Shown here piece by piece: positions 7,723 through 15,098 of a stretch of 64,000 nucleotides of DNA; within the stretch, counting starts at the first letter, position 1; each line of letters opens with the position of its first letter. The stretch is taken from assembly GCF_000413315.1 (NCBI RefSeq), contig NZ_KE340297.1, positions 1,248,586 through 1,312,585 of the forward strand, given 5' to 3'. The stretch comes from Propionibacterium sp. oral taxon 192 str. F0372 (GTDB lineage Bacteria > Actinomycetota > Actinomycetes > Propionibacteriales > Propionibacteriaceae). The notes under the pieces were generated by a model that saw nothing but the letters and a program-made list of their open reading frames with translations, did not search any database and was not told the DNA's origin. Position numbers and translations under genes: made by a program.

Positions 7723-8940
7723 TCAGCGCTTGATGTCTAAACCAAAGGCCAGTTCGATGGCGCGGGTGAATTCCTCAATGCGGTCTTCGCGGGCTGCTTT
7801 CCCGGCCTGCGCGGTGGGGGTGTGCAGCCAGGCATTGGTGACTCGGTGCAGGGTGCGGCTCACAGTGTCGGCAGTGGCCGGGTCGGTGTGCGCAGCGATG
7901 TGCGCCATCTCGCGTTCCACCAGGTGATTCATCTGGTCACGCAGGGCGCGGATGGCGGGATCTGCTTCCCGGGTGCGCTCGTTGATCATGTGCTCTTTGA
8001 CGGCCTCGGTAACCATGTGGTGGGCGGTGCGTTCCGCCTCCACCTGGCCTTCGGGGACGTGGGCGGCGATGTCGTCGAGGTCGATCAGTCGTGCCCCGTC
8101 GATTCCGGCGATGACCGGGTCCACGTCGCGGCCCAGGGCCAAGTCGACGATCACCAGCTCGTCGTTGCGTCGTTGGGTGACCCGGCGAACCAGCTCGGGG
8201 GTGATGGTGCGTACCCCGGTGCCCGAGCAGCACACGACCAGATTGCAGGAGTGCAGGGCGTCGTCCAGGTCTTCTGCCGAAACTTGTGTACCAGGATGAC
8301 TACGGGTGAAGGCGATTGCTCGGCCGGAGACTGAATGAACGATGACCTTGGCTCCGCGTCGTTGCAGGTCGGCGGTGACCACCCCCGCGTAGGAGCCAGT
8401 GCCCAGGATGAGTACTTCGTGGTCCTTGACCGGACCGTGCCGGTGTTCGGCGAGGTCGATGCCGATGGATGCGACCGACCGTCCCAGGGATCGCAGGGTG
8501 GTGCCTGCCGAAATGCGCTTGGAGCAGCTGAGGGCTGCCTGGAAAAGCCGGTGCAGCATGGGGGAGGAGTGCGGGGTCCCGATGAGGGCCGCGCGCACCT
8601 GCCCGACGATTTCGTTTTCCCCGATGACCATCGAGTCCAGGCCGCAGGAGACCTCGAAGAGGTGAGTGACCGCGGTGCAGCCGGTGCGCACGTCGATGCG
8701 TCCGGCAAGTTCGGTGGCTTTCTGGGCGACGAGGATGTCGCGGATCTGCCGGACGCTGTGGTGGAGTTTGTCTACGTCGAGGTAGACCTCGCACCGGTTG
8801 CAGGTGGCGACGGTGATCAGCCCGTTGACTCCTTCGAGACCAGCGATTGCACCGGTTGCTGCGGACAGCTGTTGCGAGAACGCGGTGAGTTCGTCGGTGG
8901 TCGTCTGGTGGTGCGACACCCCTATTGCAAGCACGGGCAC
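7723..8940 (-). CDS. hemA: Glutamyl-tRNA reductase
   Basis: First enzyme of the C5 pathway: reduces glutamyl-tRNA(Glu) to glutamate-1-semialdehyde with NADPH. The 405-residue product has the catalytic Cys in VATCNRCEVYLD, the substrate segment FEVSCGLDSMVIGENEI, the NADPH-binding VLILGTGSYAGVV and the C-terminal dimerisation helices. The GTG start at 8940 is supported by a TAGGGT -10 hexamer exactly 6 nt upstream, which predicts a leaderless transcript. It heads the hemA-hemC-hemD unit. The upstream neighbour on the same strand is the immunity gene pair of cassette B. Confidence 0.96.
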   Translation of the reverse strand: MPVLAIGVSHHQTTTDELTAFSQQLSAATGAIAGLEGVNGLITVATCNRCEVYLDVDKLHHSVRQIRDILVAQKATELAGRIDVRTGCTAVTHLFEVSCGLDSMVIGENEIVGQVRAALIGTPHSSPMLHRLFQAALSCSKRISAGTTLRSLGRSVASIGIDLAEHRHGPVKDHEVLILGTGSYAGVVTADLQRRGAKVIVHSVSGRAIAFTRSHPGTQVSAEDLDDALHSCNLVVCCSGTGVRTITPELVRRVTQRRNDELVIVDLALGRDVDPVIAGIDGARLIDLDDIAAHVPEGQVEAERTAHHMVTEAVKEHMINERTREADPAIRALRDQMNHLVEREMAHIAAHTDPATADTVSRTLHRVTNAWLHTPTAQAGKAAREDRIEEFTRAIELAFGLDIKR

Positions 8941-8946
8941 GTGACA

Positions 8947-8978
8947 ACCCTAGCTGCTTGGTGTGGCAGCCCTGTCAA
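8947..8978 (-). promoter_or_regulatory. Putative hemA promoter, leaderless start
   Basis: On the minus strand TTGACA (8973-8978) is followed after 20 nt by TAGGGT (8947-8952). A 6-nt gap then leads to the hemA GTG, placing +1 at the G of the start codon. The spacer is slightly longer than ideal. Confidence 0.5.
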
Positions 8979-9106
8979 CCGTGGGCGGCAGTTGTGGCGG
9001 GCGAGGATCAACTGCTGAGTATGTGCATGGCTCGGTGGTGTCCACGTGCCCGTTCCGGCATCACATCGATGTCGGAGCCTTCTTCCTCGGGCGTGGAAGG
9101 CCGGTG

Positions 9107-9820
9107 TTATCGGATGGGTTTGAGGGTTCCGTTGGCCAGCAGGTGGTGGTGGAGGGTGGTGATCATGTGGTCGGTGACGTCTTGGTAGTGGGGTGCTGTT
9201 TGGATGATGGTTCCTTCGTTGAAGGGGATTGTTTTGCCGATGGGTACGTCGGTGAGGTGAACGTTTTTGAAGTAGTTAATCCATCCGACTATGGGATAAA
9301 AATCGGGAGGGTCTTGGAGGTACAGCCAAGGACGGTTTTCCCATGTGACGGCGTCGGGGTTCCAGTGGGTGATCTGGCATTTCACGAGGTTGAAGGCCAT
9401 GTCTGGGTCGTAGATCCCGGTGGTGTCCTCACGAGGATCACGAAACTCTAGATAGCAGGAGTTGAGTGGAAGAGTTTTGGGAAGATCATATGCCCCTGCT
9501 TGTAGTGCCATAGCTACATCAAGTTGTGGATTGTTCACCAGTATATCCGAAAATCCGAGTTCTTTTATGATGTATCGTTGGGGTTCTTCGATGGTGGCAT
9601 CACTCCAGTGTCGTCCTGCTTCGAGGCGAGCGGTGAGTGAGGCCGCGTCAAGGTCGACAGGTTTGTCGAGGCGGTAGCGTTTTTTGCCCTGGGTGAACCA
9701 GTGAGACAGGGCAGGATTCAACCTACCGATATCGGCAATGAACCCAGCCCATTGCCGACCAACATCCGCAATGGACTGCGACCTACTACCCCAATACGCA
9801 AAACATCTGCTTTCTTCCAT
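9107..9820 (-). CDS. Imm52-like immunity protein, second copy
   Basis: 237-residue protein nearly identical at both ends to the adjacent 9901-10617 product. Both start with MEES, contain GKKRY and EAGRHW followed by DATIEEPQRYII, and end LLxNGTLKPIR. The middle third is more divergent. Length and composition fit the Imm52 immunity family, which is known to accompany Tox-REase-5 nucleases; that assignment is from memory and strengthened by the neighbouring toxin. Cytoplasmic, no signal peptide. It lies beyond a 17-codon relic of the toxin tail, so it arose by duplication of a toxin-tip/immunity unit. It is not fused to hemA; a 166-nt gap with the hemA promoter follows. Confidence 0.75.
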   Translation of the reverse strand: MEESRCFAYWGSRSQSIADVGRQWAGFIADIGRLNPALSHWFTQGKKRYRLDKPVDLDAASLTARLEAGRHWSDATIEEPQRYIIKELGFSDILVNNPQLDVAMALQAGAYDLPKTLPLNSCYLEFRDPREDTTGIYDPDMAFNLVKCQITHWNPDAVTWENRPWLYLQDPPDFYPIVGWINYFKNVHLTDVPIGKTIPFNEGTIIQTAPHYQDVTDHMITTLHHHLLANGTLKPIR

Positions 9821-9832
9821 TATGACATGATC

Positions 9833-9886
9833 CTATGCCGACACATGAATAACCTCAATACCGGACACGTCATTGTCACGAAACAA
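9833..9886 (-). pseudogene. Relic of the Tox-REase-5 toxin C-terminus
   Basis: Seventeen codons plus TAG encode LFRDNDVSGIEVIHVSA. This matches 13 of 17 residues of the intact toxin end LFHDNDVFGIEVVHVPA at 10627 onward. It lies directly between the two immunity genes with no start of its own, so it is the toxin tip carried along by the tandem duplication. Confidence 0.8.
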
Positions 9887-9900
9887 CTTGTTTGGTGTTT

Positions 9901-10617
9901 TTATCGGATGGGTTTGAGGGTTCCGTTGGTCAGCAGGTGGTGGTGGAGGGTGGTGATCATGTGGTCGGTGACGTCTTGGTAGTGGGGTGCTGTTTGGATG
10001 ATGGTTCCCTCGTTGAACGGGATTGTTTTGCCGATGGGTACGTCGGTGAGGTGAACGTTTTTGAAGTAGTTGATCCACCCGACTACAGGACGAGACTCTA
10101 ATGGCTCTTGGAGCAGTATCCATGGGTAACAGCGCCATGTGACGGCGTCGGGGTTCCAGTGGGTTATCTGGCATTTCACTAGATCCAGGGCCATGTCTGG
10201 GTCGTAGATTCCGGTGGTGTCTTCGCGGGGATCATTAAACTCTAGATAGCAGGAGTTGAGTGGAAGAGTTTTGGGTAGATCATATGCCCCTGCCTGGATT
10301 TTCATGGTCACATCAATGTCTGGGTTGTTAACCAACAAATCATGGTAACCGAGTTCTTCTATGATGTATCGTTGGGGTTCTTCGATGGTGGCATCAGTCC
10401 AGTGCCGTCCTGCTTCGAGGCGGGCGGTGAGTGAGGCTGCGTCAAGGTCAACGGGTTTGTCGAGGCAGTAGCGTTTTTTGCCCTGGGTGAACCAGTGAGA
10501 CAGGGTAGGATTCAACCTACCGATATCGGCAATGAACCCAGCCCATTGCCGACCAACATCTGCAATGGGCTGCGGCCTGCTACCCCAATGCGCGATGCAT
10601 TTGCTTTCTTCCATCAT
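9901..10617 (-). CDS. Imm52-like immunity protein, first copy
   Basis: 238-residue cytoplasmic protein starting MMEESK, paralogous to the 9107-9820 product. It lies 9 nt after the toxin stop in the same operon, the usual position for a cognate immunity protein. Tryptophan-containing blocks (VGRQWAGFIADIGRL, HWFTQGKKRY, VVGWINYF) and a conserved CYLEF..DPREDTTGIYDPDMA segment are visible. It is predicted to bind and block the Tox-REase-5 nuclease. An AGGA motif precedes the paired ATG codons. Which of the two copies is cognate to the present toxin cannot be read from the sequence. Confidence 0.78.
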   Translation of the reverse strand: MMEESKCIAHWGSRPQPIADVGRQWAGFIADIGRLNPTLSHWFTQGKKRYCLDKPVDLDAASLTARLEAGRHWTDATIEEPQRYIIEELGYHDLLVNNPDIDVTMKIQAGAYDLPKTLPLNSCYLEFNDPREDTTGIYDPDMALDLVKCQITHWNPDAVTWRCYPWILLQEPLESRPVVGWINYFKNVHLTDVPIGKTIPFNEGTIIQTAPHYQDVTDHMITTLHHHLLTNGTLKPIR

Positions 10618-10626
10618 GCCATCATC

Positions 10627-11148
10627 CTATGCTGGCACGTGAACAACCTCAATACCAAACACGTCATTGTCGTGAAACAGCCTTCGAATGGCATCGACTG
10701 CCTCTGGTTCCGCTACCCGCCACTGAACAGGAGTAGTGCCTGCTGCTTTGAGCTGATTCTTGGCTTGAGTGAGCATGGCCTCGCCTCCGGTGTCGAGCCA
10801 CCATTTTTGGAATCTTCCATTCTTGATGAAGTGTGCGTAGCCGGGGCCTTTCGCTTCGACGAGGAAACCGTTCTCGAAGCCATCAAACTTCACAGTGTTG
10901 ACCACGTAGGCGGTATTAGGTGACGACCCGGTGACCTTTGCCTGATAAGCACGAGCCCGCGGTGACATGGCCTCATTGACATTACGCCACGCTCCCGGCC
11001 CAGTCTTCTTGGCGCCGGTGGTGATCGCCGCACGAGGTGGAGCAGGCCCGATCTGTTTCAACCCAGGACGCAACGCCTTATTGAACCGCTCCAACACGCT
11101 ACGCAGAATCGACGCCCCAGCCTTACCCAACCCCCTGGTGGCAGCCAT
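10627..11148 (-). CDS. Tox-REase-5 family nuclease toxin
   Basis: 173 residues. The C-terminal half has the Tox-REase-5 restriction-endonuclease-fold pattern: VKFDGFENGFLVEAKGPGYAHF with the metal-binding E-x-K, then the GxFQKWW block, QAKNQLKAAGTTPVQW and VAEPEAVDAIRRLF. Such domains are the tips of polymorphic toxins and are thought to cut DNA. The N-terminal 60 residues are basic. It lacks its own secretion domain. Its ATG overlaps the stop of the preceding secretion-domain gene as TGATG, so the two may act as a split toxin. Two immunity genes follow. Confidence 0.85.
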   Translation of the reverse strand: MAATRGLGKAGASILRSVLERFNKALRPGLKQIGPAPPRAAITTGAKKTGPGAWRNVNEAMSPRARAYQAKVTGSSPNTAYVVNTVKFDGFENGFLVEAKGPGYAHFIKNGRFQKWWLDTGGEAMLTQAKNQLKAAGTTPVQWRVAEPEAVDAIRRLFHDNDVFGIEVVHVPA

Positions 11149-11618
11149 CAACCCTCACCCATAATCGTGGACGCCACCTTGTCGATTGCGGCATTGATCG
11201 CGAACCGGATCGCGAATTTCACCCCGATCGATAACGGGCCACCCGCCAATGAGGCAGCAGCAATCACCAACTGTGCCGCCACTGCCACCTTCATCGCCAA
11301 CACGATCGTGGACGCCACATCAGCCACCTCGGCACCCGCCACCGCCCCGGCACCCATCGACGACAACACATCCAGTTCGCTGCCATCGTTGCGTAACGTA
11401 TTCAACGCCACTTCAACCCACTCGCCCTGGTTGTTGTTGCGCACATGCCCTACCGCAGATTCCAGCTCGTCATGCTGGGCGTCGATCGTTGCCGACAACT
11501 GCCTAAACGCATCCCCCAGCTCCTTGAGCACATCCTCGTTGGTGGTGGGCCAATTGAACCCCAGATAATTGAGCGCCGTCGCAGCCTGCGATGGAAGCAT
11601 GAACGCCACCTGAATCAC
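11148..11618 (-). CDS. CpnT-N/WXG100-like secretion-domain protein
   Basis: 156 residues from a GTG that overlaps the preceding stop (GTGA). The N-terminus has ALNYLGFNWPTTNEDVLKEL, strongly reminiscent of the WXG100-like domain at the N-terminus of CpnT-type toxins. An NNQGEW motif comes next. The second half is hydrophobic helices (IVLAMKVAVAAQLVIAAASL) that may insert in a membrane. The protein stops where CpnT-type toxins would normally continue into the catalytic domain, which here is the separate next gene. An internal ATG seven codons downstream is an alternative start. It probably delivers or partners the nuclease. Confidence 0.65.
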   Translation of the reverse strand: MIQVAFMLPSQAATALNYLGFNWPTTNEDVLKELGDAFRQLSATIDAQHDELESAVGHVRNNNQGEWVEVALNTLRNDGSELDVLSSMGAGAVAGAEVADVASTIVLAMKVAVAAQLVIAAASLAGGPLSIGVKFAIRFAINAAIDKVASTIMGEG

Positions 11619-11926
11619 CCCATTGCTTCCACGACACCGGTATTGTCGGCTTCGACCTGCTCCCACGCCACGGCAGTCTCTTCCATCGCCGCAGCAGACT
11701 CACCAAGCACCTCCACGACATCACCGCATCGTTCAGCGACAAACTGGGCGCCAAACGGGAACACCACCGAGATCGCCATATCGGCCACGGTCTGTGGCCC
11801 ACCAGGACACAACCGGCCCGCATCGAAACCATCCATCACACCCTGCGCGCCCAACGCCTCGGCCACCTGCCGATACACCCCCGCAGCCCTGCGCCAGGTC
11901 TCAGGAGTCACCTCATAGTCACCCAT
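11615..11926 (-). CDS. EspC/WXG100-like small T7S protein
   Basis: 103-residue helical protein starting MGDYEVTPETWRRAAGVYRQV. It occupies the same place in cassette B as the EspC-like genes in cassettes A and C. The C-terminal region AVAWEQVEADN corresponds to the Y-x3-E region of the others, but with Trp in place of Tyr, so the canonical T7S signal is not exact. Its ATG overlaps the stop of the YbaB-like gene and its stop overlaps the next start, so the cassette is tightly coupled. A secreted or chaperoned partner of the toxin is inferred. Confidence 0.65.
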   Translation of the reverse strand: MGDYEVTPETWRRAAGVYRQVAEALGAQGVMDGFDAGRLCPGGPQTVADMAISVVFPFGAQFVAERCGDVVEVLGESAAAMEETAVAWEQVEADNTGVVEAMG

Positions 11927-12324
11927 CAGCCAACCCGCCCCCGCAACTCATCGACCAACTGGTCGAACGCACCCGACAACCGCTCCGAGAGCTCCTGCAA
12001 CCCTCCAGAACCCATCGCCTCAGCCAGTTCCTGCTCGGTCTCCATCTGGCGGGCAAAGAACTTCATCAACCCATCATTGAATGCCTCCGCCAAACGGGCC
12101 TCCATCTCCTCCAGCTCGGCTTCCGGGAACCACAGATGATCCAACCGCACCCGGCTCACCCGGTAGTTGCGGATCGTCACCTCCACCAAACCACCGGCAT
12201 CAACCCCAACCACAGGCTCCGGCACATCGACCAGCTCCCACTGCGGATTACTGGCATTCGCCGTCGCTACCTTCTGCGAGACCTCGATACCCTGGCGTAC
12301 CAACTCCACAAACGATTCCGACAT
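11926..12324 (-). CDS. YbaB/EbfC-fold protein of T7S cassette B
   Basis: 132 residues with one YbaB-like core: VEVTIRNYRVSRVRLDHLWF as the beta part, then a long amphipathic helical tail (LEEMEARLAEAFNDGLMKFF). It corresponds to half of the tandem proteins in cassettes A and C. ATG 12324 is preferred because AGGAAGG lies 6 nt upstream; a GTG one codon earlier is possible. It is the first conserved gene of the toxin operon, and its role is unknown beyond that. Confidence 0.6.
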   Translation of the reverse strand: MSESFVELVRQGIEVSQKVATANASNPQWELVDVPEPVVGVDAGGLVEVTIRNYRVSRVRLDHLWFPEAELEEMEARLAEAFNDGLMKFFARQMETEQELAEAMGSGGLQELSERLSGAFDQLVDELRGRVG

Positions 12325-12515
12325 CACATGCCTTCCTGCACTGTGGCTTCACCTGCTCCCCAGACCATCATCCGCACACCAGCCCGGTCAACACCCAACA
12401 AAGCATTCACCTCTGTATCGACAGCAAACACCCTAGTCGCTGCGAAAGAAAACCCTCGGATCCACGACGTGGGGCCACACCGCGACGCCGGTACCACGAC
12501 CAAGCATCCCTCCAC
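12324..12515 (-). CDS. Possible small upstream protein of cassette B
   Basis: 63-residue frame ending in a TGA that overlaps the next ATG as TGATG. It contains FSFAATRVFAVDTEV and RMMVWGAGEATVQ. Tight coupling to the YbaB-like gene supports it, but the ATG has no clear ribosome-binding site and the frame also carries the next gene's Shine-Dalgarno sequence. No family recognised; it could equally be a leader region. Confidence 0.3.
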   Translation of the reverse strand: MEGCLVVVPASRCGPTSWIRGFSFAATRVFAVDTEVNALLGVDRAGVRMMVWGAGEATVQEGM

Positions 12516-12604
12516 ATGCCTGCCGATCCTTCGTCAGCACCTCACCAAACCACTCAAACCTGCAACCAGTAGGGGATCAACGCCGTCGTGTGGCGCAGGA
12601 ACAT

Positions 12605-12785
12605 CATGGTGTGGCTATGCTTTCCCCGTCGGCCCTGAGGCCGGACCGGTCAAAGTGGCCGGGTGGAGCAACGCGCGAAGCCGGTGAGATCCCGGCGCTG
12701 TCCCGCAACGGTAATGCCTGCGGACGCAGGATGAGCCCGGTCGACCGTGCTCCACAACCTACGACAAGCCCTCGGAAGAAGGGCC
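12605..12785 (+). promoter_or_regulatory. Adenosylcobalamin riboswitch (cbiL operon)
   Basis: The conserved core AAGCCGGTGAGATC, CCGGCGCTGTCCCGCAACGGT and CGGACGCAGGATGAGCCCGG is present at about 12677-12740. Outer arms GGTGGAGCA and TGCTCCAC close the structure. A small hairpin (GCCCTC/GAAGGGC) and the AGGAGG ribosome-binding site of cbiL follow directly, which favours control of translation by sequestering the site. No U-tract terminator is seen. It regulates the cbiL-cbiF-cbiE-cbiGH-cbiX operon in response to coenzyme B12. Confidence 0.93.
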
Positions 12786-12802
12786 GCTAGGAGGCAACCG
12801 CC

Positions 12803-13525
12803 ATGCGACTGGTCGGCATCGGAGTCGGTCCCGGAGACCCAGAACTCATCACCGTCAAGGCACTCAACGTTCTCAGGACCTGCGACGTGATCCTGGTTCC
12901 GGCTACCGAGGCCAGCGGTGACGGGGCCGGGCGAGCCGAGAAGATCATCGTTGCTGCCTGCCCGGAGGTAGGAACCAGGATCACCCGCGTCCCCTTCTCA
13001 ATGGCCGACCTCAGCGGGGTGACCAAGCGTCGCTCCGAAGCCTGGGAGACCTCCGCGAAGGCAGCCGTCGAGGCATTCGAAGCCGGGGCTACCCAGGTCG
13101 GGTTCGCAACCATCGGCGACCCTTCGGTCTACTCCACCTTCTCCTACCTGGCCGCAGGGGTGCGCGAACACATCGCAGGCCTAGAGGTCGAGGTAGTGCC
13201 CGGCATCATGGCGATGCAGGCCCTCGCAGCGGCCTGTCTCACCCCACTGGTGGAAGGCGACGAAACTCTGGCCCTGGTTCCGTTAAAGAAGGGCACCGAA
13301 CAGCTCACCGCGATCTCCGAGGTCGTCGACACCTGCGTGGTCTACAAGGCAGGACGCCATGTCAGGAAGCTCGCCGAACTAGTCGGCGACGATCCTGCGG
13401 TGGCCGGTTCCAATATTGGGCTGCCGAACCAGGTGATCACCCCGCTATCCGAGGTCGACGAGGCCCCGTACTTCACCTCCGTTATCTGGCCGCCCAAGCG
13501 GGGCGGCACCGGCGAACGCATCTGA
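12803..13525 (+). CDS. cbiL: Precorrin-2 / cobalt-factor II C20-methyltransferase
   Basis: 240-residue SAM-dependent tetrapyrrole methylase that methylates C-20 of the early corrinoid intermediate. The N-terminal signature LVGIGVGPGDPELITVKALNVL is the SAM-binding P-loop of the family, followed by GFATIGDPSVYSTFSYL and VVPGIMAMQALAA. With CbiD, CbiG and CbiX present, the anaerobic substrate cobalt-factor II is the likely one (cobI is the aerobic name). ATG with AGGAGG upstream; first gene after the riboswitch. Confidence 0.92.
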   Translation: MRLVGIGVGPGDPELITVKALNVLRTCDVILVPATEASGDGAGRAEKIIVAACPEVGTRITRVPFSMADLSGVTKRRSEAWETSAKAAVEAFEAGATQVGFATIGDPSVYSTFSYLAAGVREHIAGLEVEVVPGIMAMQALAAACLTPLVEGDETLALVPLKKGTEQLTAISEVVDTCVVYKAGRHVRKLAELVGDDPAVAGSNIGLPNQVITPLSEVDEAPYFTSVIWPPKRGGTGERI

Positions 13526-13536
13526 GGAAGGCGTCA

Positions 13537-14415
13537 ATGAGCAGCGAGTCGATGAACAACGAACCGGAATATCGCGTCGTCAAGAACACCGAGGTGCCTG
13601 AGGGCGCCGGAAAGGTGGTCTTCGTCGGTGCGGGCCCCGGCGCCCCCGACCTAATCACCGTGCGCGGTGCCCGCGTGATTGCCGAGGCAGACATCATCAT
13701 CTGGGCGTCCTCCCTGGTCAGTCCGGAGATCGTGGCTGATCACAAGGAAACTGCCGAGCTGATCGATTCAGCGACGGCCTCCTTGGAAGACATCACCCCC
13801 GCCTATGAGCGGGCTCGCGACGAGGGACTGCTCGTCGCACGAGTGCACACGGGAGACCCGGCCATCTACGGTGCCACCGCCGAACAGCGACAGATCCTCG
13901 ACAAGCTGGGTGTCGCCCATGAGTCGATTCCCGGAGTTTCGGCCTTCTCCGCCGCCGCCGCCCGATCCAACGTGGAGATCACCCTCCCCGAGGTTGCTCA
14001 ATCACTAATCCTCACCCGCCTGGAAGGTGGCCGCACCCCGATGCCCGCCAAGGAGACCGTCCGCGAATTCGCTGCCCACGGCACGACCATGGCCCTCTAC
14101 CTTTCGGCTGCCCGCAACAAGGTGCTCCAGGAGGAGTTGCTCGCCGGTGGCTACGCCCCCGACACCCCGGTGATCATCGGCCACCAAGTGTCTTGGCCCG
14201 ACGAGGTGATGCTGCGCTGCCAGCTCAAGGATCTGTCTCAGGTGATGAAGGAACACAAATTCTGGAAGCACACCGTCATCCTGGTGGGTCCGGCCCTGGC
14301 CGAGAAACCGATGGTGAAGCGTTCACATCTCTACCACCCCGGCTTTCGGCACGAATACCGGGAGGCCGAACCACAGGCCGCCGCCGAACTGGCCGAGAAA
14401 GGAGCTCAAGCATGA
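13537..14415 (+). CDS. cbiF: Cobalt-precorrin-4 C11-methyltransferase
   Basis: 292 residues. The methylase core starts near residue 20 with VVFVGAGPGAPDLITVRGARVI, then ASSLVSPEIV, VHTGDPAIYGATAEQ and IPGVSAFSAAAA, matching CbiF/CobM. It adds the C-11 methyl group before ring contraction is completed. AGGAAGG precedes the ATG. The stop overlaps the cbiE start as ATGA. Confidence 0.92.
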   Translation: MSSESMNNEPEYRVVKNTEVPEGAGKVVFVGAGPGAPDLITVRGARVIAEADIIIWASSLVSPEIVADHKETAELIDSATASLEDITPAYERARDEGLLVARVHTGDPAIYGATAEQRQILDKLGVAHESIPGVSAFSAAAARSNVEITLPEVAQSLILTRLEGGRTPMPAKETVREFAAHGTTMALYLSAARNKVLQEELLAGGYAPDTPVIIGHQVSWPDEVMLRCQLKDLSQVMKEHKFWKHTVILVGPALAEKPMVKRSHLYHPGFRHEYREAEPQAAAELAEKGAQA

Positions 14416-15086
14416 TCAAGGTTTTCGGGTTCATAGGTGAGATCACCCCTGGGATGCAGGCCGCAGCTGACGCCGCCAACCTAGTCGTCGGCGGTCGCCG
14501 CCACCTGGACGCCCTAGGCGTGCCCGAGGCCAAACGGGTGGTACTGGGCCGCATCGCCCCGGCGATCGAGGCTATCCAGGCGCTCGGTCCGGAACGAAAC
14601 GCCGTTGTCATCGCCTCGGGCGACCCCTTGTTCTACGGGGTAGTGCGCCGGTTGCGTGCCGCGGGCTTGACGGTGCGGGTCATCCCCGCGGTCACATCCC
14701 TGCAACTCGCCTTCGCGGCCGTCGCCCTGCCGTGGGACGACGCGCTGCTGTGTTCTGCTCATGGCAACGATTCAGCCCCCGCGCTGGAGGCCGTCCGCCA
14801 CCACCCGAAGGTGGGCCTGCTCACCGACGGCAAGGTCGGGTTACCGCAGATTGTCGAGGCCAGCGCCGGGCTAGGGCGCTGGTACGTACTCGCTGAGCAC
14901 CTAGGCACCGACGACGAGCGCATCCGGGTGCTCGACGAGACCGCCGCCCGCCAGGTCGGCGACATCACCCAACCCAATGTGGTGCTGGTGCTCGCCCACC
15001 ACCCGGATGACCCCGCGGCACTCGGCGAACAACACGCCATCTCAGGTGCCCGCAATCCCGATGGTTCTCTCACCGACCAGCGCTGA
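14412..15086 (+). CDS. cbiE: Cobalt-precorrin-7 C5-methyltransferase (CbiE)
   Basis: 224 residues. It is a compact tetrapyrrole methylase with LVVGGRRHLDAL, VIASGDPLFYGVVRRL and VIPAVTSLQLAFAAVALPWDDA, and the SAHGND segment typical of CbiE. ATG 14412 was chosen because it overlaps the cbiF stop. An earlier start would extend into cbiF in another frame. The CbiT half, fused in CobL of other species, is a separate gene on the opposite strand at 20312-20971. Confidence 0.9.
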   Translation: MIKVFGFIGEITPGMQAAADAANLVVGGRRHLDALGVPEAKRVVLGRIAPAIEAIQALGPERNAVVIASGDPLFYGVVRRLRAAGLTVRVIPAVTSLQLAFAAVALPWDDALLCSAHGNDSAPALEAVRHHPKVGLLTDGKVGLPQIVEASAGLGRWYVLAEHLGTDDERIRVLDETAARQVGDITQPNVVLVLAHHPDDPAALGEQHAISGARNPDGSLTDQR

Positions 15087-15098
15087 GCAGGAGAAATA

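Larger units (their letters stand above)
9107..10690 (-). repeat. Tandem duplication of toxin-tail plus immunity unit
   Basis: Two direct copies of about 790 bp: 9107-9897 and 9901-10690. Each consists of an immunity gene preceded (in transcription order) by the end of the toxin gene. The outer parts are almost identical, and the inner part of each immunity gene and the junction have diverged. Confidence 0.8.

Noticed and set aside
8979..9106. Possible third toxin-tail relic downstream of the second immunity gene
   Set aside because: Translations on the minus strand show no match to the toxin C-terminus; it is only the region leading to the hemA promoter.
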